From assembly GCF_004137685.1 (NCBI RefSeq), contig NZ_QYBB01000017.1:1-64000 (forward strand): a stretch of 64,000 nt of DNA, given 5' to 3'. This document shows, one piece after another, positions 8,674-17,527 of this stretch; position 1 is the first letter of the stretch, and each line of letters begins with the position of its first letter. The notes under the pieces are model-generated. The model did no database searches, was not told the origin of the DNA, and saw nothing but the letters and a program-made list of their open reading frames with translations. The stretch comes from Lichenibacterium minor (GTDB lineage Bacteria > Pseudomonadota > Alphaproteobacteria > Rhizobiales > Beijerinckiaceae). The position numbers and the translations under genes were made by a program.

Positions 8674-9485
8674 CCGGCGGCGAGCGGCCCTTTTGCGAGC
8701 CGCCCCACGTCGAAGCGCTGGACATCGCGCAGCAGCGCGATGAAGGCTTCGGCGCCATGGTCGCGCGCCGCCTCGCCCTTCGCGGCCGTCCCGCTCGCGG
8801 CGTCGCCCATGGCGCCCTTCGGCCCGACGTCCTGCGCCATCCAGCCGAAGCCGATCGGCTGGGTGACGCGCAGGTGGGCGAACTCTTCCGCGATGGCGAC
8901 CGAGTTCGGCACGAAATCCTCGATCGCTTCGCGCCGCACCAGTTCCGGCCGGAAGGCCATCATCAGCGACGTTTCGGCCTCGCCCGCGTGGATGCCATGC
9001 ACCTTCTCACCGGCGCCGAACAGCCCGTCCGGGGTGCCGAAGCGGTTCCAGCTCACCACCACGGCCAGCATACCGAGGCGGACGCGAAGCTCGCGCGCGA
9101 CGATGTCGAGGGCTGGGATGTTGCCCCCGTGCGAGTTGACGAGGACGAGCTTCCTCACCCCCGCCCGGTGGACGCTTTCGCCGATCTCGCGCCAGGCGCG
9201 GATCACCGTCTCGGCCGAAAAGGTCAGGGTGCCGGGAAACTCCAGGTGCTCGTTCGATTTGCCCACCGCCTGCACGGGCAGGAACAGGACGGGGAGGTCG
9301 TCCGGCACCCGCGCTGCAGCGGCGCGCAGGTAGCCCTCCATGATGAACGTGTCGACGCCCACGGGCAGGTGCGGCCCGTGCTGCTCGATGGCCGCGACCG
9401 GCAGCACGGCGATCGCGGACGCCATGTCGGCGTCGCGGAAGTCCGTCCAGGCCATCTCGGCCCAGTATCTGGTGCGGAACGACAT
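8658..9485 (-). CDS. Creatininase family amidohydrolase
   Basis: A 275-residue member of the creatininase superfamily, which hydrolyses cyclic amides with a binuclear metal centre. The metal ligands fit E-Q-H in AAIEQHGPHLPVGVD, the histidine in NSHGGN and a glutamate in HAGEAETSL. Length is normal and there is no signal peptide. It follows the RidA gene by 8 nt and is probably co-transcribed with it. In relatives the substrate ranges from creatinine to formamide pyrimidines and mycofactocin precursors. Here the context suggests a ring-opening step on a nitrogen heterocycle. Confidence 0.83.
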   Translation of the reverse strand: MSFRTRYWAEMAWTDFRDADMASAIAVLPVAAIEQHGPHLPVGVDTFIMEGYLRAAAARVPDDLPVLFLPVQAVGKSNEHLEFPGTLTFSAETVIRAWREIGESVHRAGVRKLVLVNSHGGNIPALDIVARELRVRLGMLAVVVSWNRFGTPDGLFGAGEKVHGIHAGEAETSLMMAFRPELVRREAIEDFVPNSVAIAEEFAHLRVTQPIGFGWMAQDVGPKGAMGDAASGTAAKGEAARDHGAEAFIALLRDVQRFDVGRLAKGPLAAGQSSA

Positions 9486-9493
9486 TCGCCCTC

Positions 9494-9883
9494 TCAATCC
9501 ATCTTCGCCGCGACGGCCTCGACCTCGACCAGGAACTCCGGCCGGGTGAAGCCGCCGACGATCATCAGGGTCGAGGCCGGCGGGGGCGAGGCCACCGCCC
9601 GGTCGCGGGCGCGCATGTAGCCGGCCATGTGCTCGCGCGCCGTCACGTAAGCGTTGACCCGCACGATGTCGGAAAGCGCCATCCCGGCTTCGGCCAGGAT
9701 GGCCGCCACGTTGGCGAAGCACAGCGCGGCCTGCTCCTCGGCGCCCTCCGGCACGGTGCCGTCCGCCGCCATGCCGAGCTGCCCCGAGCAGAAGACGAGC
9801 CGGGCGCCGGGCGGCACCGCCACACCGTGGGCGTAGCGAGCGAAAGGCGGAGGCAGGGCGGGAGGGTTGAGACGGTCGAGCAT
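9494..9883 (-). CDS. RidA (YjgF/YER057c/UK114) family protein
   Basis: About 129 residues when started at ATG 9883, which matches the usual family length. An alternative ATG at 9922 adds 13 residues. Family features are FCSGQLGMAADG, an EEQAALCFANVAAILAEAG helix and a late R in GGFTRPEFLVEVEAVA. RidA proteins hydrolyse reactive enamine/imine intermediates, and several act inside pyrimidine or amino-acid breakdown pathways (RutC type). Its pairing with the creatininase gene suggests clearing of an aminoacrylate-like product. Confidence 0.8.
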   Translation of the reverse strand: MLDRLNPPALPPPFARYAHGVAVPPGARLVFCSGQLGMAADGTVPEGAEEQAALCFANVAAILAEAGMALSDIVRVNAYVTAREHMAGYMRARDRAVASPPPASTLMIVGGFTRPEFLVEVEAVAAKMD

Positions 9884-9922
9884 GGACTCCACGGGCGGCA
9901 GGAGGCGAGGCAGCGCCTCCAT

Positions 9923-10388
9923 CGGCGCCGCATGTCCTGCGCCCGGATCGCATGCAAGGCGCGTTCCGAGCGGTCATCCGCCGCGGACCGAAATCCGATC
10001 GCCGACGACCGGCGAACCAGGGCGAGGAGGCAGATGGTGCGCTCGTTTTCGACCGACATGGCACCACGGCCCTCGTGGTCCGACCCGGACGGACGATGCA
10101 TCCGCTTGCTCAAGTCGGCCCACTAGCTAGGACGCGGTGCACTAGGGTTCGGTCGAGTCGATCAGGCCGCCGCCGTCAAACGGCGAGGCCGGGTCGACGG
10201 CGGGATGGCCGGGTTCGAATCGAGCCGTGGTCGGAGTTGACGTCCGACCGTTCGGAGCGCTCGACTGCCATGACGAGAACCCGAGGTTCCGGGCGATGCG
10301 GACATTGGCAGTCCTCGTCGACAGACCGCGGATGGGGCGTGCCCGCGACCGCTTCCGTGCCAGCAGGGCATTCCGCCGCCCCCGTGCT
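9923..10388. other. Intergenic stretch with a short hairpin
   Basis: About 460 bases between the RidA start and the GntR stop, with no credible gene on either strand. It must contain the promoter for the leftward RidA-creatininase pair and the 3' end of the leftward GntR transcript. The clearest structure is a 7-bp perfect stem, GGTCGGA (10229-10235) with TCCGACC (10243-10249), a possible terminator without a U-tract. Confidence 0.4.
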
Positions 10389-11093
10389 TCAGGCCAGGGA
10401 CACGCCGTATCGGTCCGCCGCGCCCCGGATGTGGGACGCCATGGCCCGCTCGGCCCCGGCGGCGTCGCCTTCTCGGAGGCGGGACGCGACGGCGCGGTGC
10501 TCGACCAGGGTTTCGCTGAGCCGGTCCGCCCGCGCCATCGGCAATCGCTGGCTCTCGACCATCATGTCGCGCATCGGACCGACCATCCCGATCAGCACTG
10601 GGTTGGAGGCGAACTCCACCACGAGGTCGTGGAAGCGCGCGTCCGCCAGCGCCATGGCGGCCACGTCGCCCCGTTCCAGCGAACTCGCCATGGCGTTGAC
10701 CTCCTCGTCGAGCCGCAGTGCACCCGCTCCGTCCATCCGCCCCGCGGCGAGGCGCGCCGCGTAGCCTTCGAGCCCGAGGCGCGCCTCGTACACGTCGCGA
10801 AGACTGCAGCGGTCGGCGAAGCGCCACGGCGGCGCCCGGAGGGCGGGCGGCGCCACGTAGACGCCGCTGCCCACCCGCACCACCACGAGCCCCATGGTTT
10901 CGAGCGCCGCCATGGCCTCGCGCAGGCTCGGACGGCTGACGCCCAACCTGGCCGCCAAGTCCCTCTGCGACGGCAGCCTGTCTCCGGCCGCGAGGCCGCC
11001 TTGTAGGATCAGGGCCTGCAGGCGCTCCGCGATGCCGCGCGAAACCGGCACGCGGTCGCCCGGCGCGGGCTCGGACAGCGGCGTCCAGTTCAT
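10389..11093 (-). CDS. FadR-type GntR family transcriptional regulator
   Basis: A 234-residue regulator. The winged helix-turn-helix covers about residues 17-85, with LPSQRDLAARLGVSRPSLRE and the wing GSGVYVA. An FCD ligand-binding domain follows (about 95-225); its metal-binding residues appear in DARFHDLVV and later histidines (EHRAV, SHIRG). It diverges from the amino-acid-type transporter operon starting at 11298, so it most likely represses that operon until a carboxylate-type inducer binds. The ATG at 11093 gives a normal start. Confidence 0.88.
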   Translation of the reverse strand: MNWTPLSEPAPGDRVPVSRGIAERLQALILQGGLAAGDRLPSQRDLAARLGVSRPSLREAMAALETMGLVVVRVGSGVYVAPPALRAPPWRFADRCSLRDVYEARLGLEGYAARLAAGRMDGAGALRLDEEVNAMASSLERGDVAAMALADARFHDLVVEFASNPVLIGMVGPMRDMMVESQRLPMARADRLSETLVEHRAVASRLREGDAAGAERAMASHIRGAADRYGVSLA

Positions 11094-11297
11094 CGGCGGG
11101 CACCCGCCGAACCACGACCTGCCGTCGCGCCGGGCGCCACGCCGAAAATCTCCGCGTCCGTGCCCATCATCTCCGCGGTTCCCGGACCCACGGCGGCTTG
11201 CCCCGGGCGGGGATCCCATGCACCTTTCCATCGGTCAAACCGGTCAGGCCGATTTCGCGCGATCGCCGCGGAGCGCCCGCCGTTCAGGAGATCGTCC

Positions 11298-12107
11298 ATG
11301 CGCTTCGCCCCCGGTCCCGTCACCCGCCGCCTCGCCCTCGTGCTGGCCCTCGGCGCCACCGCGTTCGGCGCGCCCGGCGCCCGGGCCGCCGACACCCTGA
11401 AGGTCGGCGCCAACATCGGCAACCTTCCCTGGGAGTTCCAGGACGCGCACGGCGACACCGTCGGCTTCGAGGTCGACCTGATGAAGGAGGTGGCGAAGCG
11501 CCTGGGCGACGACGTCACCTTCATCAACATCCCCTTCACGGGCCTGTTCGCCGCCGTGCAGTCCGGGCAGATCGACGCCGCCGTCTCGTCCATCACCATC
11601 ACGCCGAAGCGCCTCGCCAGCGTGTCCTTCGCGCAGCCCTACTACGACAGCGACCAGTCGCTGACCGTGATGGCGAAGTCCGGCATCTCGGGCCTGAAGG
11701 GCATGGCCGGGAAGACCGTCGGCGTGGACACGGGGTCGACCGGCGACATCTACGCGACTCAGCACGGGGCCGACGACAAGTTCGCCGACATCCGTCGCTA
11801 CGAGGGTCTGGCGCCCGCCATGCTCGACCTCGCGGCCGGCCGCATCGACGGCTACGTCAGCGACATCCCGGCCCTGCAGTATTACGTGAAGGACAAGCCG
11901 GTCTACAAGGTGGTCGAACGCATCCCCACGGGCGAGCGCTATTCCGTGATGTTCGCCAAGGACAGCCCGCTCGTCGGCAAGGTCGACGCCGTGCTGACGA
12001 CCCTGAAGTCGGAAGGGTACATCGCCAAGCTGCACGAGACATGGTTCGGCGTCGCGCCGGAAGCTTCCACCAGCACCGTGGCCAAGGCCGAGATCCCGAA
12101 GCCCTGA
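11298..12107 (+). CDS. ABC transporter substrate-binding protein, family 3 (polar amino acid type)
   Basis: A 269-residue periplasmic binding protein. The signal peptide covers about residues 1-30 (APGARA-A cleavage region). Family marks are VGFEVDLMKEVAKRLG, the AAVSSITITPKRLASV segment, and GKTVGVDTGST. The ATG at 11298 is preceded by AGGAG at 11286-11290. It is first in a rightward operon with a permease and three enzymes. The family binds amino acids, opines and similar small charged compounds; the downstream enzymes suggest a ureido or hydantoin-like ligand. Confidence 0.88.
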   Translation: MRFAPGPVTRRLALVLALGATAFGAPGARAADTLKVGANIGNLPWEFQDAHGDTVGFEVDLMKEVAKRLGDDVTFINIPFTGLFAAVQSGQIDAAVSSITITPKRLASVSFAQPYYDSDQSLTVMAKSGISGLKGMAGKTVGVDTGSTGDIYATQHGADDKFADIRRYEGLAPAMLDLAAGRIDGYVSDIPALQYYVKDKPVYKVVERIPTGERYSVMFAKDSPLVGKVDAVLTTLKSEGYIAKLHETWFGVAPEASTSTVAKAEIPKP

Positions 12108-12133
12108 CGCGGGCGTGAAGGCTTCGCTTCCCC

Positions 12134-12805
12134 GTGTCGCTCCTCGACACCTTCCTGAACTGGGGCGTGTTCCGGGACGCGCTGCCGCTGCTGCTCACCG
12201 GCCTCTGGGTGACACTGGGGCTCGGCGCTGCCGCTGTCGCGCTCGGCCTCGCCGGCGGCCTGCCTCTGGTGCTGCTGCGCCTCTACGGCGGGCGGGTCGC
12301 GAGGCTTGTCGCGATCGCCTACATCGACGTGTTCCGCGCCATCCCCGTGCTGGTGCTGCTGATCGTGATCTATTATGCGCTGCCCTTCCTGGGGCTGCGT
12401 TTGTCACCCTTCACCTCCGCGACGGCCGCCCTGAGCCTGGTGTCGGCCGCCTATTCGGCCGAGATCCTGCGCGCCGGCATCGAAGCCGTGCCGTCGGGGC
12501 AAGTGGAGGCAGCGCGCGCGCTCGGCATGCCGCCGCCGCTGTGGATGAGGCGCATCGTCCTGCCGCAGGCGGTCCGCCTCGTGGTGCCGCCGCTGACGTC
12601 CAACGCCATCAACGTCTTCAAGGACACGGCCCTCGCCTCGGTCGTCGCCATGCCGGACCTGCTGAAACAGGCCACCCAAGCCCAGGCGCTGGCCGCCAAT
12701 CCCACGCCGCTGATCGGCGCAGCCGTCATCTACATCGCGCTGCTGCTGCCCTGCGTCCGCTTCGTCGGCCTCTACGAGGGCCGGCTCCGGCGGCGAGCCC
12801 GATGA
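12134..12805 (+). CDS. ABC transporter permease, polar amino acid (HisM/GlnP) type
   Basis: A 223-residue inner-membrane permease beginning with GTG, 26 nt after the binding protein. About five hydrophobic segments are seen. The family signature sits near residues 115-160: AAYSAEILRAGIEAVPSGQ, then EAARALGMP and RIVLPQAVRLVVPP. No ATP-binding gene follows in this operon, so the ATPase must be encoded elsewhere or shared. Only one permease gene is present, so it presumably works as a homodimer. Confidence 0.88.
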   Translation: MSLLDTFLNWGVFRDALPLLLTGLWVTLGLGAAAVALGLAGGLPLVLLRLYGGRVARLVAIAYIDVFRAIPVLVLLIVIYYALPFLGLRLSPFTSATAALSLVSAAYSAEILRAGIEAVPSGQVEAARALGMPPPLWMRRIVLPQAVRLVVPPLTSNAINVFKDTALASVVAMPDLLKQATQAQALAANPTPLIGAAVIYIALLLPCVRFVGLYEGRLRRRAR

Positions 12806-12827
12806 CCGACGAGGAGAACCCTCCCGC

Positions 12828-13319
12828 TTGCTCCTGCGACCGATGCCGCTCACGGCTTCCGCCTTCGCGCCCTTTGGCGCCGTGCTGGCTCACGACGGGG
12901 CGGTGGCCCGCACCGTCAACGCCGGCACGGCCTGGCGCACCGATCTCGACGGCTTCGCCGACCGCGCCGCCGGCACGGCGCCTGCCTTCGCGGTCTACCG
13001 CCTGGCGCCGCAATGCTTGCCGCTCCCGATCGGCCTGTTCGAACGCCATCCCGGGTCGCCGCAGGTCTTCGCCGCCCTCACGGTCACGCGCTTCCTCGTC
13101 GTGGTGGCGCCCTCCGGCCCGGACGGCTCGCCCGACCCGGCGGGTGCCCGCGCCTTCGTCGGGGAGCGGGGCACCGCGCTGCGCTACGCGCGCGGCCAGT
13201 GGCACGCCCCCATGGTGGCGCTCGACGCGGGCGGCGACATGTTGATGATCGCCTTCGAACGCGGCCGAAGCGACACCGTCGAACACCGCCTCGCTTCGCC
13301 CTTCCTCGTCGTCGCCTGA
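12828..13319 (+). CDS. allA: Ureidoglycolate lyase (AllA family)
   Basis: A 163-residue cytoplasmic enzyme of the AllA family, which splits ureidoglycolate to glyoxylate and urea. Typical marks are an early FAPFGAVL, then LFERHPGSPQVFAAL in the middle and a late GQWHAPMVAL segment, the usual metal/substrate region. I start it at TTG 12828, 11 nt after GAGGAG, because LLRPMPLTASAFAPFG fits the family's N-terminus; ATG 12843 is an alternative. It sits between a transporter and a hydantoinase, giving a route for ureido intermediates. Confidence 0.78.
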   Translation: MLLRPMPLTASAFAPFGAVLAHDGAVARTVNAGTAWRTDLDGFADRAAGTAPAFAVYRLAPQCLPLPIGLFERHPGSPQVFAALTVTRFLVVVAPSGPDGSPDPAGARAFVGERGTALRYARGQWHAPMVALDAGGDMLMIAFERGRSDTVEHRLASPFLVVA

Positions 13320-13338
13320 TCCCGAACGAGACCACCCC

Positions 13339-14553
13339 ATGCCCCTCGACATCGACCACGTCCGCCGTCAGTTCCCGGCCCTCGCCGACGGCTTCGGCTA
13401 CCTCGACAACGCGGGCGGCTCGCTTGTGCTGGAGCGCGTCGCCGACCGCGTGCGCGACTACCTGCTCACCACCAGCGTGCAGACCGGCGCCTCCTACCCG
13501 CAGTCGCGCCGCGCCGTCGAGCGCCTGGCCGAGGCGCGCGCCCGCATCGCTCTCCTACTCAACGCCGGGCGCCTCGAGGAGATCGTGCTCGGGCCGTCCA
13601 CCACCGTGATGTTCCAGTTCCTCGCCCGCGCCATGGAGGGCCGGCTGCGCCCCGGCGACGAGATCGTGGTGACGGACTTCGACCACGAATCCAACATCGG
13701 GCCGTGGCGGGCGCTCGAGAAGCGCGGCATCGTCATCCGGACCTGGGGGCTCGATCCCGACACGTTCGAGGTGTCGCTCGACGAACTCGACGCCCTGATG
13801 ACCGAGCGCACCCGCCTCGTGGCGGTGACGCATTGCTCCAACATCCTCGGCACCGTGAACCCGATCGCCGAGATCGCCCGCCGCGTCCACGCCCGCGGCG
13901 CCGAGATCGCCGTCGACGCCGTCGCCTACGCGCCCCACCGCGCCGTCGACGTGCGGGCGCTCGACGTCGACTATTACGTGTTCAGTTTCTACAAGACCTA
14001 TGGGCCGCACTTCGCCGTGCTCTACGGCAAGCACGACAAGCTGCTGGAGCTCGACGGCCTCTACCATTACTTCTACGGGCGCGAAAAAGTCCCGGCGAAG
14101 CTGGAGCCCGGCAACACCAACTACGAGCTGGCCTGGGGATCGGCGGGCCTCGTCGACTACCTCGACGAGCTCGGCGGCGGCACGGGCGACCGCGCCGCGA
14201 TCGAACGGGCCTACGACGACATCGCCGAACAGGAGACCGCCATCGGGGCGAGGCTGCTCGATTACCTCGGCTCGCGCAACGACGTCCGGGTGATCGGGGG
14301 GCGGCGCGCCGGGCCGGAGCGCGTGCCGACGGTTTCCTTCAAGGTGGAGGGGCGCGACAGCGCCGCGGTGGTGGCCTCCGTGGACCGGCACGAGCTCGGC
14401 ATCCGGTTCGGCGACTTCCATTCCCGCCGCCTCGTCGAGCGGCTGGGCTTCGCGGGGGATGGGGGCGTCGTGCGGGTGTCCATGGTCCACTACAACACGC
14501 TTGGCGAAGTCGACCGGCTCGTCGCCGCCCTCGACGAAGCGCTGCGCCGATGA
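13339..14553 (+). CDS. Class V aminotransferase / cysteine-desulfurase-like PLP enzyme
   Basis: A 404-residue fold-type I PLP enzyme. The Schiff-base lysine is K219 in FSFYKTYGPH, with D193 (AEIAVDAVAYAPHR) expected to pair with the pyridine nitrogen. The catalytic cysteine loop of true desulfurases is not evident in the C-terminal part (GIRFGDFHSRRL), so it is more likely an epimerase, lyase or aminotransferase of the isopenicillin-N-epimerase type. It lies 19 nt after allA and overlaps the hydantoinase start by 4 bp (ATGA), which ties its role to that pathway. Confidence 0.82.
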   Translation: MPLDIDHVRRQFPALADGFGYLDNAGGSLVLERVADRVRDYLLTTSVQTGASYPQSRRAVERLAEARARIALLLNAGRLEEIVLGPSTTVMFQFLARAMEGRLRPGDEIVVTDFDHESNIGPWRALEKRGIVIRTWGLDPDTFEVSLDELDALMTERTRLVAVTHCSNILGTVNPIAEIARRVHARGAEIAVDAVAYAPHRAVDVRALDVDYYVFSFYKTYGPHFAVLYGKHDKLLELDGLYHYFYGREKVPAKLEPGNTNYELAWGSAGLVDYLDELGGGTGDRAAIERAYDDIAEQETAIGARLLDYLGSRNDVRVIGGRRAGPERVPTVSFKVEGRDSAAVVASVDRHELGIRFGDFHSRRLVERLGFAGDGGVVRVSMVHYNTLGEVDRLVAALDEALRR

Positions 14554-15995
14554 GGCCCGCCGTGACCGGATCGTCGGCGCCGCTCGACCTCGCGATCCGC
14601 GGCGGCACCGTCGCCACCGCGGCCGACACGATGCGCTGCGACGTCGGCGTGCGGGACGGCCGCATCGTGGCGCTCGGCGACGACGTGGGGCCGGCCGCGC
14701 GGACCATCGACGCCGCGGGCCTGCTCGTGCTGCCGGGCGGCATCGACAGCCACGTCCATCTCGACCAGTTCCAGGGCGAGGGCATCGCGATGGCGGACGG
14801 GTTCCGCTCCGGCACCGTCAGCGCGGCGGCAGGCGGCAACACGACCGTGATCGCTTTCGCGTTGCAGCGGCGCGGAGAAAGCCTGCGAGCGGCCGTGGCG
14901 GATTATCACGCGAAGGCGCGCGGGGAAGCGCTCGTCGACTACGGTTTCCACCTGATCGTCACCGACCCGACCCCCGGCGTGCTCGGCCAGGAGCTGCCGG
15001 CGCTCGTCAAGGACGGGTACCCGTCCTTCAAGGTCTTCATGACCTACGACGACATGGTGCTGACCGATCGCCAGCTCCTCGACGTCTTCGACGTGGCGCG
15101 GCGGGAGAACGCCCTCGTCATGGTCCACGCCGAGGGCTTCGATTCCATCAGGTTCATGGCCGACCGGCTGGAAGCGGAGGGCCGCACCGAACCCGCCTCC
15201 CATGCGGCATCGCGGCCGGAGGTGGTGGAGCGCGAAGCGACGCACCGCGCCATCGCGCTGGCGGAGCTCGCCGGCATCCCCATCATGGTGGTGCACGTGT
15301 CGGGGCGGGAAGCCATCGAGCAGATCGAATGGGCGCGGCGGCGCGGCCTCACGGTCCACGCCGAAACCTGCCCGCAATACCTCGTCCTCACCGCCGCGGA
15401 CCTCGACCGGCCGGGGACGGAAGGCGCGAAGTTCGTCTGCTCGCCGCCGCCGCGCGACGCGGAATCCCAGGCCGCCGTTTGGCGCGGCCTCGCCGGGGGG
15501 ACGTTCCAAACCTTCTCCTCCGACCACTGCCCGTTCCGCTACGACGACGCCGCCGGCAAGACGGGCCCCAAGGCGCGGGCCTCGTTCCGCGCCGTGCCGA
15601 ACGGCATCCCGGGCGTCGCGGCGCGGCTGCCGATCCTGTTCTCGGAGGGGGTCGTCAAGGGCCGCATCACGCTGCAGGACTTCGTGGCCCTGACGGCGAC
15701 CAACCACGCCAAGCTCTACGGCCTCTACCCGCGCAAGGGCTCGATCGCGATCGGGGCCGATGCCGACATCGCGCTGTGGGACCCCGAACGGCGCGTGACG
15801 ATCACGCAAGACCTGATGCACCACGGCAGCGACTACACGCCCTACGAGGGCCTGGAGGTGACGGGCTGGCCTGTCACCACGATGGTGCGCGGGCGCGTGG
15901 TGTTCGACGGCGGCCGCGTCGTGGCCGAGGCCGGCTACGGTGCGTTTCTGCCGCGCGAAACTTCGGGCCGGCGCGCCTCGCCGGAAGCTGGCTGA
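14550..15995 (+). CDS. Dihydropyrimidinase / hydantoinase
   Basis: A 481-residue amidohydrolase that opens six- or five-membered cyclic diamides. Zinc ligands H68-x-H70 (DSHVHLD), the carboxylated lysine K161 (SFKVFMTYDD), histidines in VHAEG and VVHVSG, and the aspartate in SSDHCPF are all present, so the enzyme should be active. Length is close to known dihydropyrimidinases. It is translationally coupled to the PLP enzyme gene. With ureidoglycolate lyase and the importer it suggests use of a hydantoin, allantoin-like or dihydropyrimidine compound as a nitrogen source. Confidence 0.88.
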   Translation: MRPAVTGSSAPLDLAIRGGTVATAADTMRCDVGVRDGRIVALGDDVGPAARTIDAAGLLVLPGGIDSHVHLDQFQGEGIAMADGFRSGTVSAAAGGNTTVIAFALQRRGESLRAAVADYHAKARGEALVDYGFHLIVTDPTPGVLGQELPALVKDGYPSFKVFMTYDDMVLTDRQLLDVFDVARRENALVMVHAEGFDSIRFMADRLEAEGRTEPASHAASRPEVVEREATHRAIALAELAGIPIMVVHVSGREAIEQIEWARRRGLTVHAETCPQYLVLTAADLDRPGTEGAKFVCSPPPRDAESQAAVWRGLAGGTFQTFSSDHCPFRYDDAAGKTGPKARASFRAVPNGIPGVAARLPILFSEGVVKGRITLQDFVALTATNHAKLYGLYPRKGSIAIGADADIALWDPERRVTITQDLMHHGSDYTPYEGLEVTGWPVTTMVRGRVVFDGGRVVAEAGYGAFLPRETSGRRASPEAG

Positions 15996-16867
15996 TAGCC
16001 GTCTTCAACGTCACCTCTGACCTGCCCGCGTGACGTCGACGCGAGCGTTCGACGGAGGGGGAGCAGAATGCCCGCTCTCAGGACGCTGCGGGATGTCATC
16101 GGACGATCCAGCGCGTTCCCGGGGTCTGCAGGTCCCGGCAGGCCGGGGGAATGGATCGCGGCGCCGACGCCGGCGATGCGGCCGGCAGGGAGGCGGCCGT
16201 CTCCATCCGCACGACGATGTGTCCCCGGCCCGTGCCTGCTGCTCCGACGGGAGAATGATTCGAAGAACCGCTTCGAGGCCGGGCTTTCGCTGGCGAAGGC
16301 TGTCGTCGTGCCCGCATCCGACGGTTCCAGCGACCTCGACCCGGCGGGATCGGAAGCGCCTGTCCCCGTTCGCCGCCGCGCTCGCCTGCCTGGAAAGCGC
16401 CATCGACGGCTCGGGGGCCGGCAGAAACGTCATGGATCATGACCTCGGGCGGGGCAGGACCGCACTTCGCCGCGACACGGGAAGTGTTGCTGGGTTCGAA
16501 CGACAGCACCGCCGTCGCGCGGCGCAGCACGGTGGAGATGCGTCTGCATCTCCGCCGCCCGGCATCAGAGCGACATGGTCCTCGACGATGGACGTGTGAG
16601 CCGCTTGCATCTCGCTGATCGCGGCTGGCGGGCCGAAAGGCCGCCGCCCGTACAGGACCTACGGCGAGCCTGCGGGACGCCGTCCCGCACGCCGGCACGC
16701 GGGCGCGGCGCTGGTCGCGGCAGCGCGTCACGCTTCCGGCGCGCGTCCTCCAGGCTCGCCCCCGCCGGCGGCGGGTGCGGCCCTCCGGCGGGGGCCGCGA
16801 CGCTACGGCTTGCCGCCCTTCGTGCGAGCCTCTACGACTCGGGCCCGCCAACGAGGGGGCCCGCACC
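15996..16867. other. Long intergenic region without a recognisable gene
   Basis: About 870 bases between the hydantoinase and KDPG aldolase genes. Open frames exist on both strands but read as arginine-, proline- and alanine-rich strings typical of antisense or non-coding GC-rich DNA, and none resembles a known family. The region must hold the promoter of the aldolase-amidase pair. I see no tRNA, terminal inverted repeat or transposase fragment. A decayed gene is possible. Confidence 0.5.
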
Positions 16868-17527
16868 ATGACCGAAACGGTGACCGACGACGTCTTCGCC
16901 AGGGCCTGTCGCTACGGCGTCATGCCCGTCATCGCCATCGAGGACGCGGCCCACGCCATCCCGCTCGCCGACGCGCTGGCCGAGGGCGGCATCCCGGTCG
17001 CCGAGGTGACGTTCCGCACCAGGGCGGCGGCCGACGCCATGGCGAAGATGGCGGCCGAGCGCCCGGACTTCCTCGTCGGCGCCGGCACGGTGCTCGATCT
17101 CGATTCGCTCGCGGCGGCGCGGCAGAGCGGGGCCAGGTTCGGCCTGGCGCCGGGCTTCGACCCCGCGATCGTCGACGGCGCCATGGCGTCGGGCTGGGCC
17201 TTCGCGCCCGGCATCATGACGCCCTCGGAGCTGAGTGCCGCGGTGCGGCGCGGCGTCAAGCTGTGCAAGTTCTTCCCCGCCGGCACGGCGGGCGGCCCGA
17301 AGGCGCTCGCCGGCATCTCGGCCCCCTTCGCCCACCTCGGCATGCGCTTCATCCCGACGGGCGGCGTCACCGTGGACAACCTCGGCGAATGGCTGAAGAT
17401 GGACGTCATCGCGGCCGTGGGCGGCACCTGGATCGCCAAGACGGACGACATCCGCGAGGGCCGCTGGGCCGACATCACCCGCAACGCCAAGGCGGCCGTG
17501 GAGGCCGTGAAGCGGGTGCGGCCCTGA
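16868..17527 (+). CDS. eda: KDPG / KHG aldolase
   Basis: A 219-residue class I aldolase of the Entner-Doudoroff pathway that cleaves 2-keto-3-deoxy-6-phosphogluconate to pyruvate and glyceraldehyde 3-phosphate. The catalytic E46 (VAEVTFRT) and Schiff-base K134 (KLCKFFPAG) align with E. coli E45 and K133, and a GAGTVLD motif follows at 71-77. Length is normal. The 3' end overlaps an amidase gene by 4 bp, an unusual partner. It may serve another 2-keto-3-deoxy acid, as some paralogues do. Confidence 0.9.
   Translation: MTETVTDDVFARACRYGVMPVIAIEDAAHAIPLADALAEGGIPVAEVTFRTRAAADAMAKMAAERPDFLVGAGTVLDLDSLAAARQSGARFGLAPGFDPAIVDGAMASGWAFAPGIMTPSELSAAVRRGVKLCKFFPAGTAGGPKALAGISAPFAHLGMRFIPTGGVTVDNLGEWLKMDVIAAVGGTWIAKTDDIREGRWADITRNAKAAVEAVKRVRP

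Noticed and set aside
13339..14553. Cysteine desulfurase (IscS/SufS)
   Set aside because: No evident active-site cysteine loop and no isc or suf genes nearby; the metabolic neighbours point elsewhere.
16096..16869. A 257-codon minus-strand frame in the long gap
   Set aside because: Arg/Pro/Ala-rich, no start signal, no family resemblance, and it ends inside the aldolase start region.
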